Assembly (NCBI GenBank): GCA_964585925.1
Contig: CAZPFS010000007.1
Location: 1 to 64,000 of the forward strand
DNA length: 64,000 bases
Reading direction: 5' to 3'
DNA from: JAAZLS01 sp964585925
GTDB taxonomy: Bacteria > Bacillota > Dethiobacteria > DTU022
Below the pieces are notes generated by a model, which worked only from the letters and a program-made list of their open reading frames with translations, did not search any database and was not told the DNA's origin. Made by a program: the position numbers and the translations under genes. This document shows positions 1 through 8,281 of the stretch, in pieces. Numbering within the stretch: position 1 is the stretch's first letter; each line of letters starts with the position of its first letter.

Positions 1-65
1 TCTTGCAGGCCTGTCCCCGAACCCTAGATGGGGACAGTCCTATCTTGCAGGCCTGTCCCCGAACC
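1..65. repeat. Dispersed GGGGACAG-type repeat, two direct copies
   Basis: A 23-bp sequence beginning TCTTGCAGGCCTGTCCCC occurs at 1-23 and again, identical, at 43-65. Between them GGGGACAG (30-37) can pair with CTGTCCCC at 11-18 or at 53-60, so alternative hairpins form. The same family, in the opposite orientation, recurs at 22130-22235. The second copy ends a few bases before the ribosome binding site of the first gene. No protein function is inferred. Confidence 0.75.
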
Positions 66-83
66 TCTAAAGGAGGCAAAAAA

Positions 84-302
84 TTGGGCTTGGAGTCGCT
101 GGGCAAACTTTTATTGATCCTGGGCGGGGCGCTGCTTGGCGCGGGACTTCTGTTTCTGCTGTTTGGACGTCTTGGCCTGGGCAAACTTCCCGGGGATATA
201 GTAGTTCAGGGCAAAGGTTATCTGTTTTATTTTCCCCTGGCAACCATGATCATTATCAGTGTAGTGTTAACAATAATACTCAACCTGCTGCGCAGGTTGT
301 AA
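84..302 (+). CDS. DUF2905 family small membrane protein
   Basis: A 72-residue protein with two hydrophobic segments separated by a short basic loop containing the family signature GKLPGDIVVQ. I chose the TTG start at 84 because AGGAGG lies at 71-76 with a 7-base spacer. The longer in-frame reading from base 3 would be translated repeat sequence. Function is unknown. In Clostridia the gene commonly sits between ruvB and queA, which fits queA beginning 1 base after its stop. The upstream neighbour lies outside the window. Confidence 0.85.
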   Translation: MGLESLGKLLLILGGALLGAGLLFLLFGRLGLGKLPGDIVVQGKGYLFYFPLATMIIISVVLTIILNLLRRL

Positions 303-303
303 C

Positions 304-1362
304 ATGGCGATGAATGATGAAATGATCGTTTCAGGGAATTTTGAACTAAAATTGCAGGATTTTGATTACTGTCTGCCCCAGGAACTTATCGCTCAGGAAC
401 CGCTTCCAGAGCGGGATCAATCCCGGATGCTGGTAATGAGGCGCGGTGAAGAAAAGATTGAACACAGCCGGTTCTTCAAGCTCCCGGATTATTTTGATCC
501 CGGTGATCTGCTGGTGCTCAACAATACACGCGTTATTCCGGCCCGACTGCCGGGCCGACGGGCGAACAGCGGTGGCAAGGTTGAGTTTTTGCTGCTTTTC
601 CAGGAAAACAGCTGTTGCTGGCGGGTGATGGTTAGGCCCGGGCGCAGGCTGAGAGCCGGCGACCGGGTGGAATTCGGTTCCGGCTTGGAAGCGGTGATTA
701 TTGAGGATATCGGGGAAGGACAACGACTGGCAGAATTTAATCAGCCGGTAGGAAAACTGCTGCCGCAGATTGGGAAAGTGCCTCTGCCACCATACATAAA
801 AAAAGACGTTCGGGATCCGGATCTGTACCAGACCATTTACGCCTCCCGGCAGGGCTCCGCCGCGGCCCCCACAGCAGGGTTTCACTTTACACCGGAAACA
901 TTTAAAGCGCTTTCCGAACGGCATATTGACCGGGTGTTTATCACACTGCACATAGGGCCGGGCACTTTCCAACCGGTCAAGACAGATCGGATCAGCAGCC
1001 ATGTCATGCACCGGGAATATTTTGAGATAACGGAAACTGCAGCCGGGAAGATAAACCAGGTAAAAAAAGATGGGGGGAGGGTGGTGGCGGTGGGCACCAC
1101 CTCCTGCCGGGTTTTGGAGACTGTCGGCCTGGAAGACGGGAAGGTGGAGGCCCGGGACGGTTGGACCGATCTGTTCATATATCCGGGGTATAAATACCGG
1201 GTGGTCGATGCCCTCTTGACCAATTTCCACCTGCCCTGTTCCACTCTGTTGATGCTGGTTAGCGCATTTGCAGGGATGGATCCGGTAAAAAATGCTTACC
1301 GGGAAGCAGTTGACAGCAGGTACCGTTTTTACAGTTTTGGCGACTGTATGTTGTTATTGTAG
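304..1362 (+). CDS. queA: S-adenosylmethionine:tRNA ribosyltransferase-isomerase
   Basis: QueA transfers and isomerises the ribosyl group of SAM onto preQ1 in tRNA, giving epoxyqueuosine at wobble position 34. The 352-residue product has family signatures in order: DFDYCLPQELIAQ near the N terminus, AAPTAGFHFT in the middle, HIGPGTFQPV, VGTTSCRVLET and the C-terminal LTNFHLPCSTLLMLVSAF. Length is normal. The start is one base after the DUF2905 stop; in-frame ATGs at 313 and 322 are alternatives. It is followed by tgt, the other dedicated enzyme of the pathway, so both act on the same tRNAs. Confidence 0.97.
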   Translation: MAMNDEMIVSGNFELKLQDFDYCLPQELIAQEPLPERDQSRMLVMRRGEEKIEHSRFFKLPDYFDPGDLLVLNNTRVIPARLPGRRANSGGKVEFLLLFQENSCCWRVMVRPGRRLRAGDRVEFGSGLEAVIIEDIGEGQRLAEFNQPVGKLLPQIGKVPLPPYIKKDVRDPDLYQTIYASRQGSAAAPTAGFHFTPETFKALSERHIDRVFITLHIGPGTFQPVKTDRISSHVMHREYFEITETAAGKINQVKKDGGRVVAVGTTSCRVLETVGLEDGKVEARDGWTDLFIYPGYKYRVVDALLTNFHLPCSTLLMLVSAFAGMDPVKNAYREAVDSRYRFYSFGDCMLLL

Positions 1363-1387
1363 CGATTTTGGGGGTTTAAAAGTATAA

Positions 1388-1414
1388 TTGACAGCCTGTA
1401 GGGGTTAATATAAG
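1388..1414 (+). promoter_or_regulatory. Possible promoter before tgt
   Basis: TTGACA (1388-1393) is a perfect -35 hexamer, followed after a short 15-base spacer by TATAAG (1409-1414). The sub-optimal spacing makes this weak. If real, it would let tgt-yajC be transcribed separately from queA. Confidence 0.3.
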
Positions 1415-1435
1415 CTATAGGCGAAGGTGGCAATA

Positions 1436-2563
1436 ATGCCCATTAAATTTCAGATAACCGCAACCTGCGGGGAAACAGGCGCCCGCAGGGGATGTGTAAC
1501 CACATCCCACAGTGAGATTCAGACACCGGCGTTTATGCCGGTGGGAACCTCGGGTACGGTAAAGGCGATGACCGTCCAGGAGCTCCGGGAACTGGGGTTT
1601 CCGATAATACTGGCCAATTGTTATCATCTTTACCTGCGCCCCGGACCGGAGGTAATTGCCCGTTCCGGTGGGTTGCACCGGTTCATGAACTGGACAGGCT
1701 CCCTGTTGACCGACAGCGGGGGTTTTCAGATATTCAGCCTCAACCGGTTGCGCAAGCTGGACGATCACGGGGTGACCTTCTGTTCTCATATTGACGGATC
1801 CACCCATTACCTGACCCCGGAACGGGTTACCAGGCTCCAGAATGTACTGGGTGCGGATATCGCCATGGTACTGGATCACTGTCCGCCCTTCCCCTGCACT
1901 TGGGAGCAGGTCAAATGTGCGGTTGAGCGAACCACCGGCTGGGCCTGGCGTTGTCTGCAGGCACATCAACACCGGGAACAGGCGCTATTTGGAATAATCC
2001 AGGGGGGTGTTTTTACAGATTTAAGGGAGCTATCTGTTAAAGAGCTGGTAAAGTTGGATTTCCCCGGATACGCCATCGGGGGGTTGAGTGTGGGGGAGCC
2101 CAAAGAGATGATGTATAAAGTGCTGCAGGAGGTTGTTCCCCGGATGCCTTCCTGCAAGCCCCGCTACCTGATGGGAGTAGGTTCTCCCGATGCCCTGTTG
2201 GAGGCGGTTTACAGGGGGGTGGATCTGTTTGATTGTGTTCTGCCCACCAGAATTGCCCGCAACGGGCGTATAATGACTGCCAGGGGTTACCTGACCATCA
2301 GGAATGCAGTTTATGTCTCCGACATGTCTCCTTTGGATGAGCAGTGTGACTGTCAGGTTTGCCGGAACTACACCCGGGCTTATATCAGGCACCTGTTTAA
2401 CGCCGGGGAGATCCTGGGCATGAGGCTGGCAACCTATCATAATCTTTACTACCTGGCTGGGCTCATGTCGGAGATAAGAAAAGCCATTGACGGAAATTAT
2501 TTTAACCGCTACTATCGGGAAAAGATACCCGAACTAACAAAATATTACGGGAGCGTGGTCTAA
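1436..2563 (+). CDS. tgt: tRNA-guanine transglycosylase
   Basis: Exchanges guanine 34 for preQ1 in GU(N)-anticodon tRNAs, the step before QueA. The protein of about 375 residues shows the nucleophile and base-recognition motif TDSGGFQIFSL, the second catalytic Asp in DLFDCVLPTRIARNG, and the C-terminal zinc site CDCQVC plus a downstream His in ATYHNL. ATG 1436 is preferred over GTG 1427 because GAAGGTGG lies just ahead of it and the product then begins MPIKFQ as expected. Its stop abuts the TTG start of yajC. Confidence 0.97.
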   Translation: MPIKFQITATCGETGARRGCVTTSHSEIQTPAFMPVGTSGTVKAMTVQELRELGFPIILANCYHLYLRPGPEVIARSGGLHRFMNWTGSLLTDSGGFQIFSLNRLRKLDDHGVTFCSHIDGSTHYLTPERVTRLQNVLGADIAMVLDHCPPFPCTWEQVKCAVERTTGWAWRCLQAHQHREQALFGIIQGGVFTDLRELSVKELVKLDFPGYAIGGLSVGEPKEMMYKVLQEVVPRMPSCKPRYLMGVGSPDALLEAVYRGVDLFDCVLPTRIARNGRIMTARGYLTIRNAVYVSDMSPLDEQCDCQVCRNYTRAYIRHLFNAGEILGMRLATYHNLYYLAGLMSEIRKAIDGNYFNRYYREKIPELTKYYGSVV

Positions 2564-2848
2564 TTGCATTTGCCGGAAAACCTAAGTCAACTCGGACCCT
2601 TTTTACCATTAATCATCCTGTTCGTGATATTTTATTTTCTGTTGATTCGCCCGCAGCAGAAACAGCAGAAAAAACGTCAGGAACTTCTGGGCAGTCTTAA
2701 AAAAGGAGACCGGGTGGTAACCATCGGGGGCTTGCACGGGGTGATCAAGGAAATTGATGAAAATACCCTGAGCCTGAAAATTGCGGATAACCTCAATGTA
2801 AAATTTGCGAGGGGAGCCGTGGATCGGATACTGGGGGACGAAGAATAA
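2564..2848 (+). CDS. yajC: Preprotein translocase subunit YajC
   Basis: Small accessory subunit of the Sec translocase. The 94 residues comprise one N-terminal membrane helix (about 12-30), the conserved RPQQKQQKKRQELL stretch that follows it, and the soluble KKGDRVVTIGGLHGVI domain. The TTG start is immediately after the tgt stop (TAATTG), which implies translational coupling. The tgt-yajC order is widely conserved. Confidence 0.95.
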   Translation: MHLPENLSQLGPFLPLIILFVIFYFLLIRPQQKQQKKRQELLGSLKKGDRVVTIGGLHGVIKEIDENTLSLKIADNLNVKFARGAVDRILGDEE

Positions 2849-2889
2849 TTTTTAACCGCGGTTCATAGATTCTACCAGGGGGTGAGTCT

Positions 2890-3291
2890 ATGAATATTCC
2901 AGGCAACGCGGCTCCCAGTCCTTTTCGCAACGGCAGCGTGGTATGGGGAATAATCAGGGGTTTGATGCTGGCGATTATCATATCCCTGGTGTTGTTAATG
3001 GTTTTTTCTCTGATCTTGCACCTTACTGCCGTTCCGGAAACGGTAACCCCATATCTGGCTTGCGGGGCATCTATACTGTCGGTGTTGTGCGGATCTTATT
3101 ACACCGGTAAACGGATCGGCTTCCGGGGATGGTTGCACGGAGGTGCGGTAGGTATTTTGTACATAGTGGTCCTGATACTGGCCGGGGTTCTGGTCGGGAA
3201 CGGTTTTACATTGGGGTTGAAGCTGTGCACCAAATTGTTTCTGGGTCTTGTGTTTGGCGTTGCCGGGGGAATGTGGGGCGTTAATTCATAA
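2890..3291 (+). CDS. TIGR04086 family membrane protein
   Basis: A 133-residue protein with four predicted membrane helices and the family-typical small-residue loop (LACGASILSVLCGSYYTGKRIGFRG by eye). No enzymatic motif is visible and function is unknown. Members are commonly encoded just downstream of yajC in Clostridia, as here. The ATG is preceded by AGGGGGTGAG at a reasonable spacing. Confidence 0.85.
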   Translation: MNIPGNAAPSPFRNGSVVWGIIRGLMLAIIISLVLLMVFSLILHLTAVPETVTPYLACGASILSVLCGSYYTGKRIGFRGWLHGGAVGILYIVVLILAGVLVGNGFTLGLKLCTKLFLGLVFGVAGGMWGVNS

Positions 3292-3364
3292 GCATCGGGA
3301 ATAATGGATAATATTTTTGACCATGCTCCTTTCTTTCCACCTACCGGAAGAAAGGAGTTGGTAT

Positions 3365-4042
3365 ATGGCGCCACCCGAAAAAAGCAACTTAGATTGCCCA
3401 AAAAGGAAATTGATCGGGATGATCGAGCAGGAACCCGTGTACACTGTCGGCAGATCCTTGCGGATGCGCCTGACCGTAAAGAAAAGCAGGTTTATAGTTT
3501 CCCTGGCTCCGGCCGATACAAAACGGGAGGTTTTAGAATTTATCGATTCAATTCAAGCGGAATTCCCGGATGCCACTCACCATACCTATGCCTACCGCCT
3601 GGGTTTCGGGGAAAAACAGATTGATCGGAGCAGCGATGCCCGGGAACCGGCCGGTACTGCGGGCCCTCCTATGCTGCAAGAGCTCAGCAGCGCCGGAGTC
3701 ACCAATGCGGTGATCGTGGTCACTCGCTATTTTGGGGGGATCAAGCTGGGTATCGGGGGGTTGACCCGGGCCTACCGGTCCTGTGCTCGGGCCTGTCTGG
3801 AAGAGGCACGGCTGGTGGAGATAAAACCCCGGGAGTTTCTCGCGGTGTCACTGGATTATGATGATCTGGGTCCGGCGGTCAGGTATATAGAAAGTTGCGA
3901 AGGAAAAATAGAAGATATGAAATATGCGGAGCGGGTTAAGGTAACTTTTTCGGTCCCGGTGGCATCGATAAAAGAGCTGATTGCCGGACTGGGAGAAGTT
4001 ACTCGGGGTCGGGCTGTAATGGTTGAGTTGCCCCCTCCTTGA
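3365..4042 (+). CDS. yigZ: YigZ/IMPACT family protein
   Basis: A 226-residue member of the UPF0029 (IMPACT N-terminal) plus DUF1949 two-domain family. The signature RYFGGIKLGIGGLTRAY is present, and the N-terminal domain contains KKSRFI and HHTYAYR typical of the family. The cellular role is not settled; relatives have been linked to translation or ribosome-associated stress. ATG 3365 has AAAGGAG at 3351-3357, so I prefer it to the in-frame start at 3317. A G/C-tract repeat cluster follows the stop. Confidence 0.9.
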   Translation: MAPPEKSNLDCPKRKLIGMIEQEPVYTVGRSLRMRLTVKKSRFIVSLAPADTKREVLEFIDSIQAEFPDATHHTYAYRLGFGEKQIDRSSDAREPAGTAGPPMLQELSSAGVTNAVIVVTRYFGGIKLGIGGLTRAYRSCARACLEEARLVEIKPREFLAVSLDYDDLGPAVRYIESCEGKIEDMKYAERVKVTFSVPVASIKELIAGLGEVTRGRAVMVELPPP

Positions 4043-4075
4043 AAAATAAAGCGGGGTATGTTTGTGGAAAGGGAT

Positions 4076-4394
4076 TAATCTCCCCCGCACTTTTGGAAAA
4101 GGCGATTAAATCCCCCCCTTTGGAAAAGGGATTCATGTCCCCCCCTTTGGAAAAGGGGGGCCGGGGGGGATTTGATGATACGGGTTTGAAATCCCCCGTA
4201 GTCCCCCTTTAGAAAAGGGGGACTACGGGAATGGCTTGTCCCCCCATTTGGAAAAATAATTAATTTTTTCGTCTCCTTTTGGGAAGGGATTAATTTTTCT
4301 ACCTCCCTTTTGGAAAAAAGATTAATTTTTCCCCCCCCCATTTGGAACAGGGATTAATTTCCCCCCCCTTTGGAAAAGGGGGGTCGGGGGGGAT
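4076..4394. repeat. Cluster of CCCCCCTTTGGAAAAGGGG repeats
   Basis: About nine imperfect copies of a C-tract/TTTGGAAAA/G-tract unit, many separated by ATTAATTT. Several copies are self-complementary and can fold as short hairpins, for example CCCCCTTTAGAAAAGGGGG near 4204-4222. No coding signal is seen. The last copy ends at the G-tract just before the mnmA ribosome binding site. The same family occurs at 32212-33029, 34201-34219, 40929-40983 and 41091-41146. Confidence 0.9.
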
Positions 4395-4412
4395 TTGAAC
4401 AAGGAGGCAGCA

Positions 4413-5483
4413 GTGATCAGGAAACGGGTAATTGTGGCCATGAGCGGCGGGGTGGACAGTTCTGTAGCCGCGGCCCTGCTAAAACAGGAAAATTACGAAG
4501 TGATCGGCCTGACCCTGCAGATGCTGGATGACTCCCCGGGGTTTTCGAACAGTACAGATCAGATCGAAAGCGCCGGAGAGGCGGCCCGATCACTGGGCAT
4601 ATCCCATCAGGTCCTTGATATCCGGGAAATATTTCGGGAAAAAATAATAAAGCACTTTGTAGACGAGTACCGCCGGGGGCGCACCCCCAACCCCTGTGTG
4701 ATCTGCAACCGGCAGGTGAAATTTGCCGCCCTTTGCCGGCAGGCTCGGGATTGGGGGGCGGATTATCTAGCTACCGGCCACTATGCCCGGGTGGAATACA
4801 GCGCTTCCGAAAATCGTTATCTGTTGCGCAAAGGTGTGGATAGCCGCAAAGATCAGTCATACATGCTGTTTAATCTCACCCAGGAGCAGCTTTCCCAATG
4901 CCTGTTTCCATTGGGGAATCTCAACAAATTGCAGGTGTTCAGCATGGCCCGACAGTTCAATTTTCACACGGCCGGCCAGAAGGAGAGCCAGGAAATATGC
5001 TTTGTTCCCGGCAACGATTACCGTGAATTTTTGAGCCGGCGCGGCCTGGCTTCCCTCCCCGGACCGATAATTGATCGTGATGGGCGAAGGCTGGGGACCC
5101 ATCAGGGAATAACCGGCTATACGGTCGGACAGAGGCGCGGTTTGGGGCTTTCTTCTCCGGAACCCCTGTATGTTTTGGAAATAAGGCCGGAGGACAATAT
5201 CCTGGTGGTGGGAAAAAAGGAGGAACTATTCCAGGCGGCGGTAGAAGTGGAATTCTTCAACTATGTATCGGCGGGCTCACTTAAGGCCGGGCAGGACGCA
5301 AAGATCAAAATCAGGTACCGTTCACCGGAGGTTCCGGCAAGGCTGGAACAGGTTGACGGATCGGGATTTGTAAAGGCGGTGTTTGAAAATCCTCAGCCGG
5401 CGGTTACCCCCGGCCAGGCGGCGGTGTTTTATGAGGAAGATCTGGTCCTTGGGGGTGGGATCATCCGGGCGTCCCCGCATTAA
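4413..5483 (+). CDS. mnmA: tRNA-specific 2-thiouridylase MnmA
   Basis: Adenylates and thiolates U34 of tRNA-Lys, -Glu and -Gln, taking sulfur from a cysteine desulfurase relay. The 356-residue product has the ATP-pyrophosphatase loop SGGVDSS near the N terminus, the first catalytic cysteine in NPCVICN and the second in QEICFV, so the enzyme appears intact. The GTG start at 4413 is supported by AGGAGG at 4402-4407; an upstream in-frame TTG at 4395 lies in repeat-derived sequence. No cysteine desulfurase gene is adjacent. Downstream there is a strand switch into an accessory segment. Confidence 0.96.
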   Translation: MIRKRVIVAMSGGVDSSVAAALLKQENYEVIGLTLQMLDDSPGFSNSTDQIESAGEAARSLGISHQVLDIREIFREKIIKHFVDEYRRGRTPNPCVICNRQVKFAALCRQARDWGADYLATGHYARVEYSASENRYLLRKGVDSRKDQSYMLFNLTQEQLSQCLFPLGNLNKLQVFSMARQFNFHTAGQKESQEICFVPGNDYREFLSRRGLASLPGPIIDRDGRRLGTHQGITGYTVGQRRGLGLSSPEPLYVLEIRPEDNILVVGKKEELFQAAVEVEFFNYVSAGSLKAGQDAKIKIRYRSPEVPARLEQVDGSGFVKAVFENPQPAVTPGQAAVFYEEDLVLGGGIIRASPH

Positions 5484-5571
5484 ATATTATATATGGAGAA
5501 CAGATCATTCGGATGGATTTTAAATTCATTCTGGCCGTTTGAGTACCGGGTGTGACCCTAGATGGCCTTTG

Positions 5572-5934
5572 CTATTCCTTTTTCTTTTCGTCTCTTTCAT
5601 CCAGCGCTTTCTTCACAGCACGGTGGATGATTGTTTCAAGAGCCTGGGTGTTGATGTTGCTCATATCACCGGAAAAGATGGGCGGGTTTTTTGTTTCATC
5701 TTTATCCACTTTATCCTCCACAGGATGAGGGTTGTTGCAGCGGCCTAGAAGATAGTCGGTAGTAGTGTTGAAGTGCTCGGCGAGCTTCCTTAGCAAATCC
5801 TCGTTTAATCTCTTTTCGCCTTTCTCAAGCTCATAATAATATTGTGGCGTTATATTTATTGCTTCTGCCACATCTACACCAGACATGCTCTGGGAATTCC
5901 TTAATTTCTTTAAGTTGTTTTTAAAACTGTTCAC
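5572..5934 (-). CDS. XRE-family HTH transcriptional regulator
   Basis: A 120-residue DNA-binding protein. Residues 5-65 form a Cro/CI-type helix-turn-helix with the hallmark NTTTDYLLGR at its end; the C-terminal half is charged and of unknown function (acidic PVEDKVDKDE, then a basic tail). It is transcribed leftward, away from the nhaC-urease genes. Its upstream region carries five related palindromes, the first only about 20 bases before its start, so autoregulation is likely and control of the rightward operon possible. The AT-rich surroundings differ from neighbouring housekeeping genes, which suggests acquisition by transfer. Confidence 0.9.
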   Translation of the reverse strand: MNSFKNNLKKLRNSQSMSGVDVAEAINITPQYYYELEKGEKRLNEDLLRKLAEHFNTTTDYLLGRCNNPHPVEDKVDKDETKNPPIFSGDMSNINTQALETIIHRAVKKALDERDEKKKE

Positions 5935-5954
5935 TTCATTGTGTCATTCCTTTA

Positions 5955-6120
5955 TAAGCTATTAGCTTAAATTCAGATTATCATCATCTATTATGCAAAT
6001 CAATCAGCTATTGGCTGTAATTAGGAGTAATATACAGCTATATGCTGTATACATGCGTGTATCTTCTTTGGTAACAGCTGTTGGCTTAGTTTAAAGGTTG
6101 CAAAATTAAACCAATAGCTT
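5955..6120. promoter_or_regulatory. Five related palindromic operator-like sites
   Basis: Five copies of an (A/C)AGC-n5-GCT(T/G) element lie upstream of the XRE gene. Site 1, TAAGCTATTAGCTTA (5955-5969), has perfect 6-bp arms. Site 2 is CAGCTATTGGCTG (6005-6017). Site 3, ATACAGCTATATGCTGTAT (6032-6050), has perfect 7-bp arms. Site 4 is CAGCTGTTGGCTT (6075-6087). Site 5 is the degenerate AAACCAATAGCTT (6108-6120). Centres are 30-50 bases apart. The shared TATTR core and the position next to an XRE gene suggest binding by that regulator, which is inference. Confidence 0.7.
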
Positions 6121-6129
6121 AATCTATAG

Positions 6130-6498
6130 TTGAGGTGAACACTCGGCAACACGGTGAATAGGTTATGCCCGCGAGAGATAACATATTCAACCCATGTGCT
6201 TCTTTCTTAAATTTAGGAAAGGGGCCTTGATTTTTCTCAGTTGCAAAAATACCCGTAATTGATCACCGACTTTGCATAAGATGCTTTTTCACGCATACAC
6301 AATAGTAATTACCCCTTAAACTGGGGCAACTGATCAAATAAACAGGATTCTACATGCCCGAAAATTTACATACGCAAGGATTGTCCCCTAATTGAAAATA
6401 TTGGTTTCAAGTAACGTATGTGAGGTGATTATCAAAGAATCGAAACCCAATATACAACCGTAACCAATACTAAACCACAAAGGAGGCGTATAAGGTAA
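6130..6498. other. Non-coding leader before the nhaC-urease genes
   Basis: No gene is seen here. GAATAGGTTAT (6156-6166) and ATAACATATTC (6178-6188) form an 11-bp inverted repeat with one mismatch and an 11-base loop. A second, weaker pair is ACATACG (6368-6374) and CGTATGT (6415-6421). AGGAGGCG at 6481-6488 is the nhaC ribosome binding site. I found no convincing promoter and no match to a riboswitch class that I know. Confidence 0.5.
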
Positions 6499-7866
6499 AT
6501 GGATCATTATGGGATTGTAAGCCTAATTCCGGCACTAAGTGTGATAATTATTGCCATTATTTCCCGGCGTACTTTTGAGTCTCTGCTGTTCGGAGCGGTT
6601 ATCGGGTTTATAATTCTTGAAAAGTGGAACTTTTTCCCTGCCTTTCTAGATGCTGTATATAAAGTTATGGGTGAGGCAGATACAGCCTGGTTGATACTGG
6701 TCTGTGGGCTATTTGGCAGCCTGATTGCGCTGGTAGAAAAATCGGGGGGCGCCAAAGGATTTTCTGCATTGGCTCTGAAATACACAAGAAGCAGAAAAGC
6801 GTCAATGTTTTACACTTGGATTTTAGGCATTATTATTTTTGCTGATGATTACCTCAATGCTCTGGCGGTTGGTGCGGCCATGAGGAAGGTAACCGATGCT
6901 TTCAAGGTTTCCCGGGAGATGCTTGCCTACATCATCAACTCAACAGGGACGGTTGTCTGTGTATTGATCCCTTTTTCCACCTGGTCCGCATTTATTGCCG
7001 GACAGCTGGAAGCAAACGGGGTAACTGTGCACGGTACGGGGACAGGAGCCTATATAACCAGCATACCATATAACCTTTATGCCTGGTGCGCAGTTCTAAT
7101 AGTACCACTGATCATTATAAAGGTTATGCCACTTTACGGCCCGTTAAAGCAGGCCGAGATGAGAGCTATCAGTACAGGCAATGTTTTCCCCGCCAGCATG
7201 AAAGAAAAGGCACAGAAGATAGAGGAGGCCGAGGAAGCGCTGACTGTTAAGCCCAGGGTTTTCAATTTTCTGCTTCCCATGATCGGCTTGGCGGTAATAA
7301 CAATTTATACCATGGATATGTTGGTGGGGGTAATCATCGCAATCTTCCTCTGTGCGGTGATTTATTTCCCTCAAAAGTTGATGACTTTTGGTGAATTTTG
7401 GGACGCTTTCATGGATGGGCTGAAAGACATGATCCCGGTGCTGTCACTGGTGGTGGCCTCTTTCTTTCTGCGCGAGGCCAATGATGCTCTGGGATTAACC
7501 CCTTTTGTAATCGAAACTGTTAAACCTATTATGAGTGGGACTCTCCTCCCAGTAGTTACTTTTCTCACTATGGGGGCGATTGCATTTGCTACCGGAACAT
7601 TCTGGGGTCTTATTGCCATTGCCCTGCCCATTATTATCCCTTTGGCGGAAGCGATGGGGGTTAATGTGTTCCTGGCTATTGGTGCTGTAACCTCGGCCGC
7701 CGCCCTGGGCAGTCATGCCTGTTTCTATGGTGATGCACCCACATTGACCTGTTCTTCTTCCCAGATAACCAATATTGATTATGCCAGGACTTCTTTACCT
7801 ATGATTATTACCCCCGTGGTTCTCGCCTCTATCCTGTTCATCGTGTTAGGGTTTACTATGAGTTAA
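6499..7866 (+). CDS. NhaC-family Na+/H+ antiporter-like permease
   Basis: A 455-residue integral membrane protein with about eleven predicted helices, resembling the NhaC/ion transporter superfamily. Features by eye: a hydrophobic N terminus, a polar helix ending in FADDYLNALAVG, and the late segment SAAALGSHACFYGDAPTLTCSSSQ rich in small and polar residues typical of this family. NhaC members exchange Na+ and H+, and some carry organic substrates instead. It precedes ureABC by about 100 bases on the same strand, so it may move a urease substrate or product, or manage pH; this is inference. AT content is higher than in flanking housekeeping genes. Confidence 0.9.
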   Translation: MDHYGIVSLIPALSVIIIAIISRRTFESLLFGAVIGFIILEKWNFFPAFLDAVYKVMGEADTAWLILVCGLFGSLIALVEKSGGAKGFSALALKYTRSRKASMFYTWILGIIIFADDYLNALAVGAAMRKVTDAFKVSREMLAYIINSTGTVVCVLIPFSTWSAFIAGQLEANGVTVHGTGTGAYITSIPYNLYAWCAVLIVPLIIIKVMPLYGPLKQAEMRAISTGNVFPASMKEKAQKIEEAEEALTVKPRVFNFLLPMIGLAVITIYTMDMLVGVIIAIFLCAVIYFPQKLMTFGEFWDAFMDGLKDMIPVLSLVVASFFLREANDALGLTPFVIETVKPIMSGTLLPVVTFLTMGAIAFATGTFWGLIAIALPIIIPLAEAMGVNVFLAIGAVTSAAALGSHACFYGDAPTLTCSSSQITNIDYARTSLPMIITPVVLASILFIVLGFTMS

Positions 7867-7965
7867 GGGCAAGCCCCGTGGTTTACCGGTTTCCAAGGGA
7901 CAAAATCAAAGGTTGATATTTAGTTACCATCAACAAAATAACGGTTTGAAAGGGGTGATCTTCAG

Positions 7966-8268
7966 GTGCGTCTTACACCCAAGGAGTTGGATCGCCTGAC
8001 CATTTTTACAGTTGCGGAGATGGCCCGCCGCCGAAAAAACAAGGGTATGAAACTCAATTACCCAGAAGCGGTCGGACTGATCACCGATGAGGTTATGGAA
8101 CAGGCCAGGGCAGGCATGCCCTATGGACAGGTGCTGGAATATGCTGGCGGCATATTAACCGGGGATGATCTGATGGACGGCGTGGCGGATTTAATTAACG
8201 AGATCTTAATTGAAGCGCGGTTTGAAGACGGCACCAAACTAATCGTGATCGAAAAACCGATCAAGTAA
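7966..8268 (+). CDS. ureA: Urease gamma subunit-like protein
   Basis: A 100-residue protein, the normal length for UreA. It aligns by eye along its whole length with the family: LTPKELDRL at the N terminus, KGMKLNYPEAVGLI, and the C-terminal MDGVADLI followed by FEDGTKLI. In urease the gamma subunit packs in the (alpha-beta-gamma)3 complex and has no catalytic residues. GTG start; an AAAGGGGTGAT stretch lies just upstream. It is followed 13 bases later by ureB. Confidence 0.93.
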   Translation: MRLTPKELDRLTIFTVAEMARRRKNKGMKLNYPEAVGLITDEVMEQARAGMPYGQVLEYAGGILTGDDLMDGVADLINEILIEARFEDGTKLIVIEKPIK

Positions 8269-8281
8269 AGGAGGGATGGCC

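Noticed and set aside
3..83. N-terminal extension of the DUF2905 protein from base 3
   Set aside because: It would translate the dispersed repeat; the TTG at 84 has a good ribosome binding site.
6130..6498. Guanidine or nickel/cobalt riboswitch before nhaC-ureABC
   Set aside because: The gene content made this worth checking, but I found none of the conserved core motifs of those classes.
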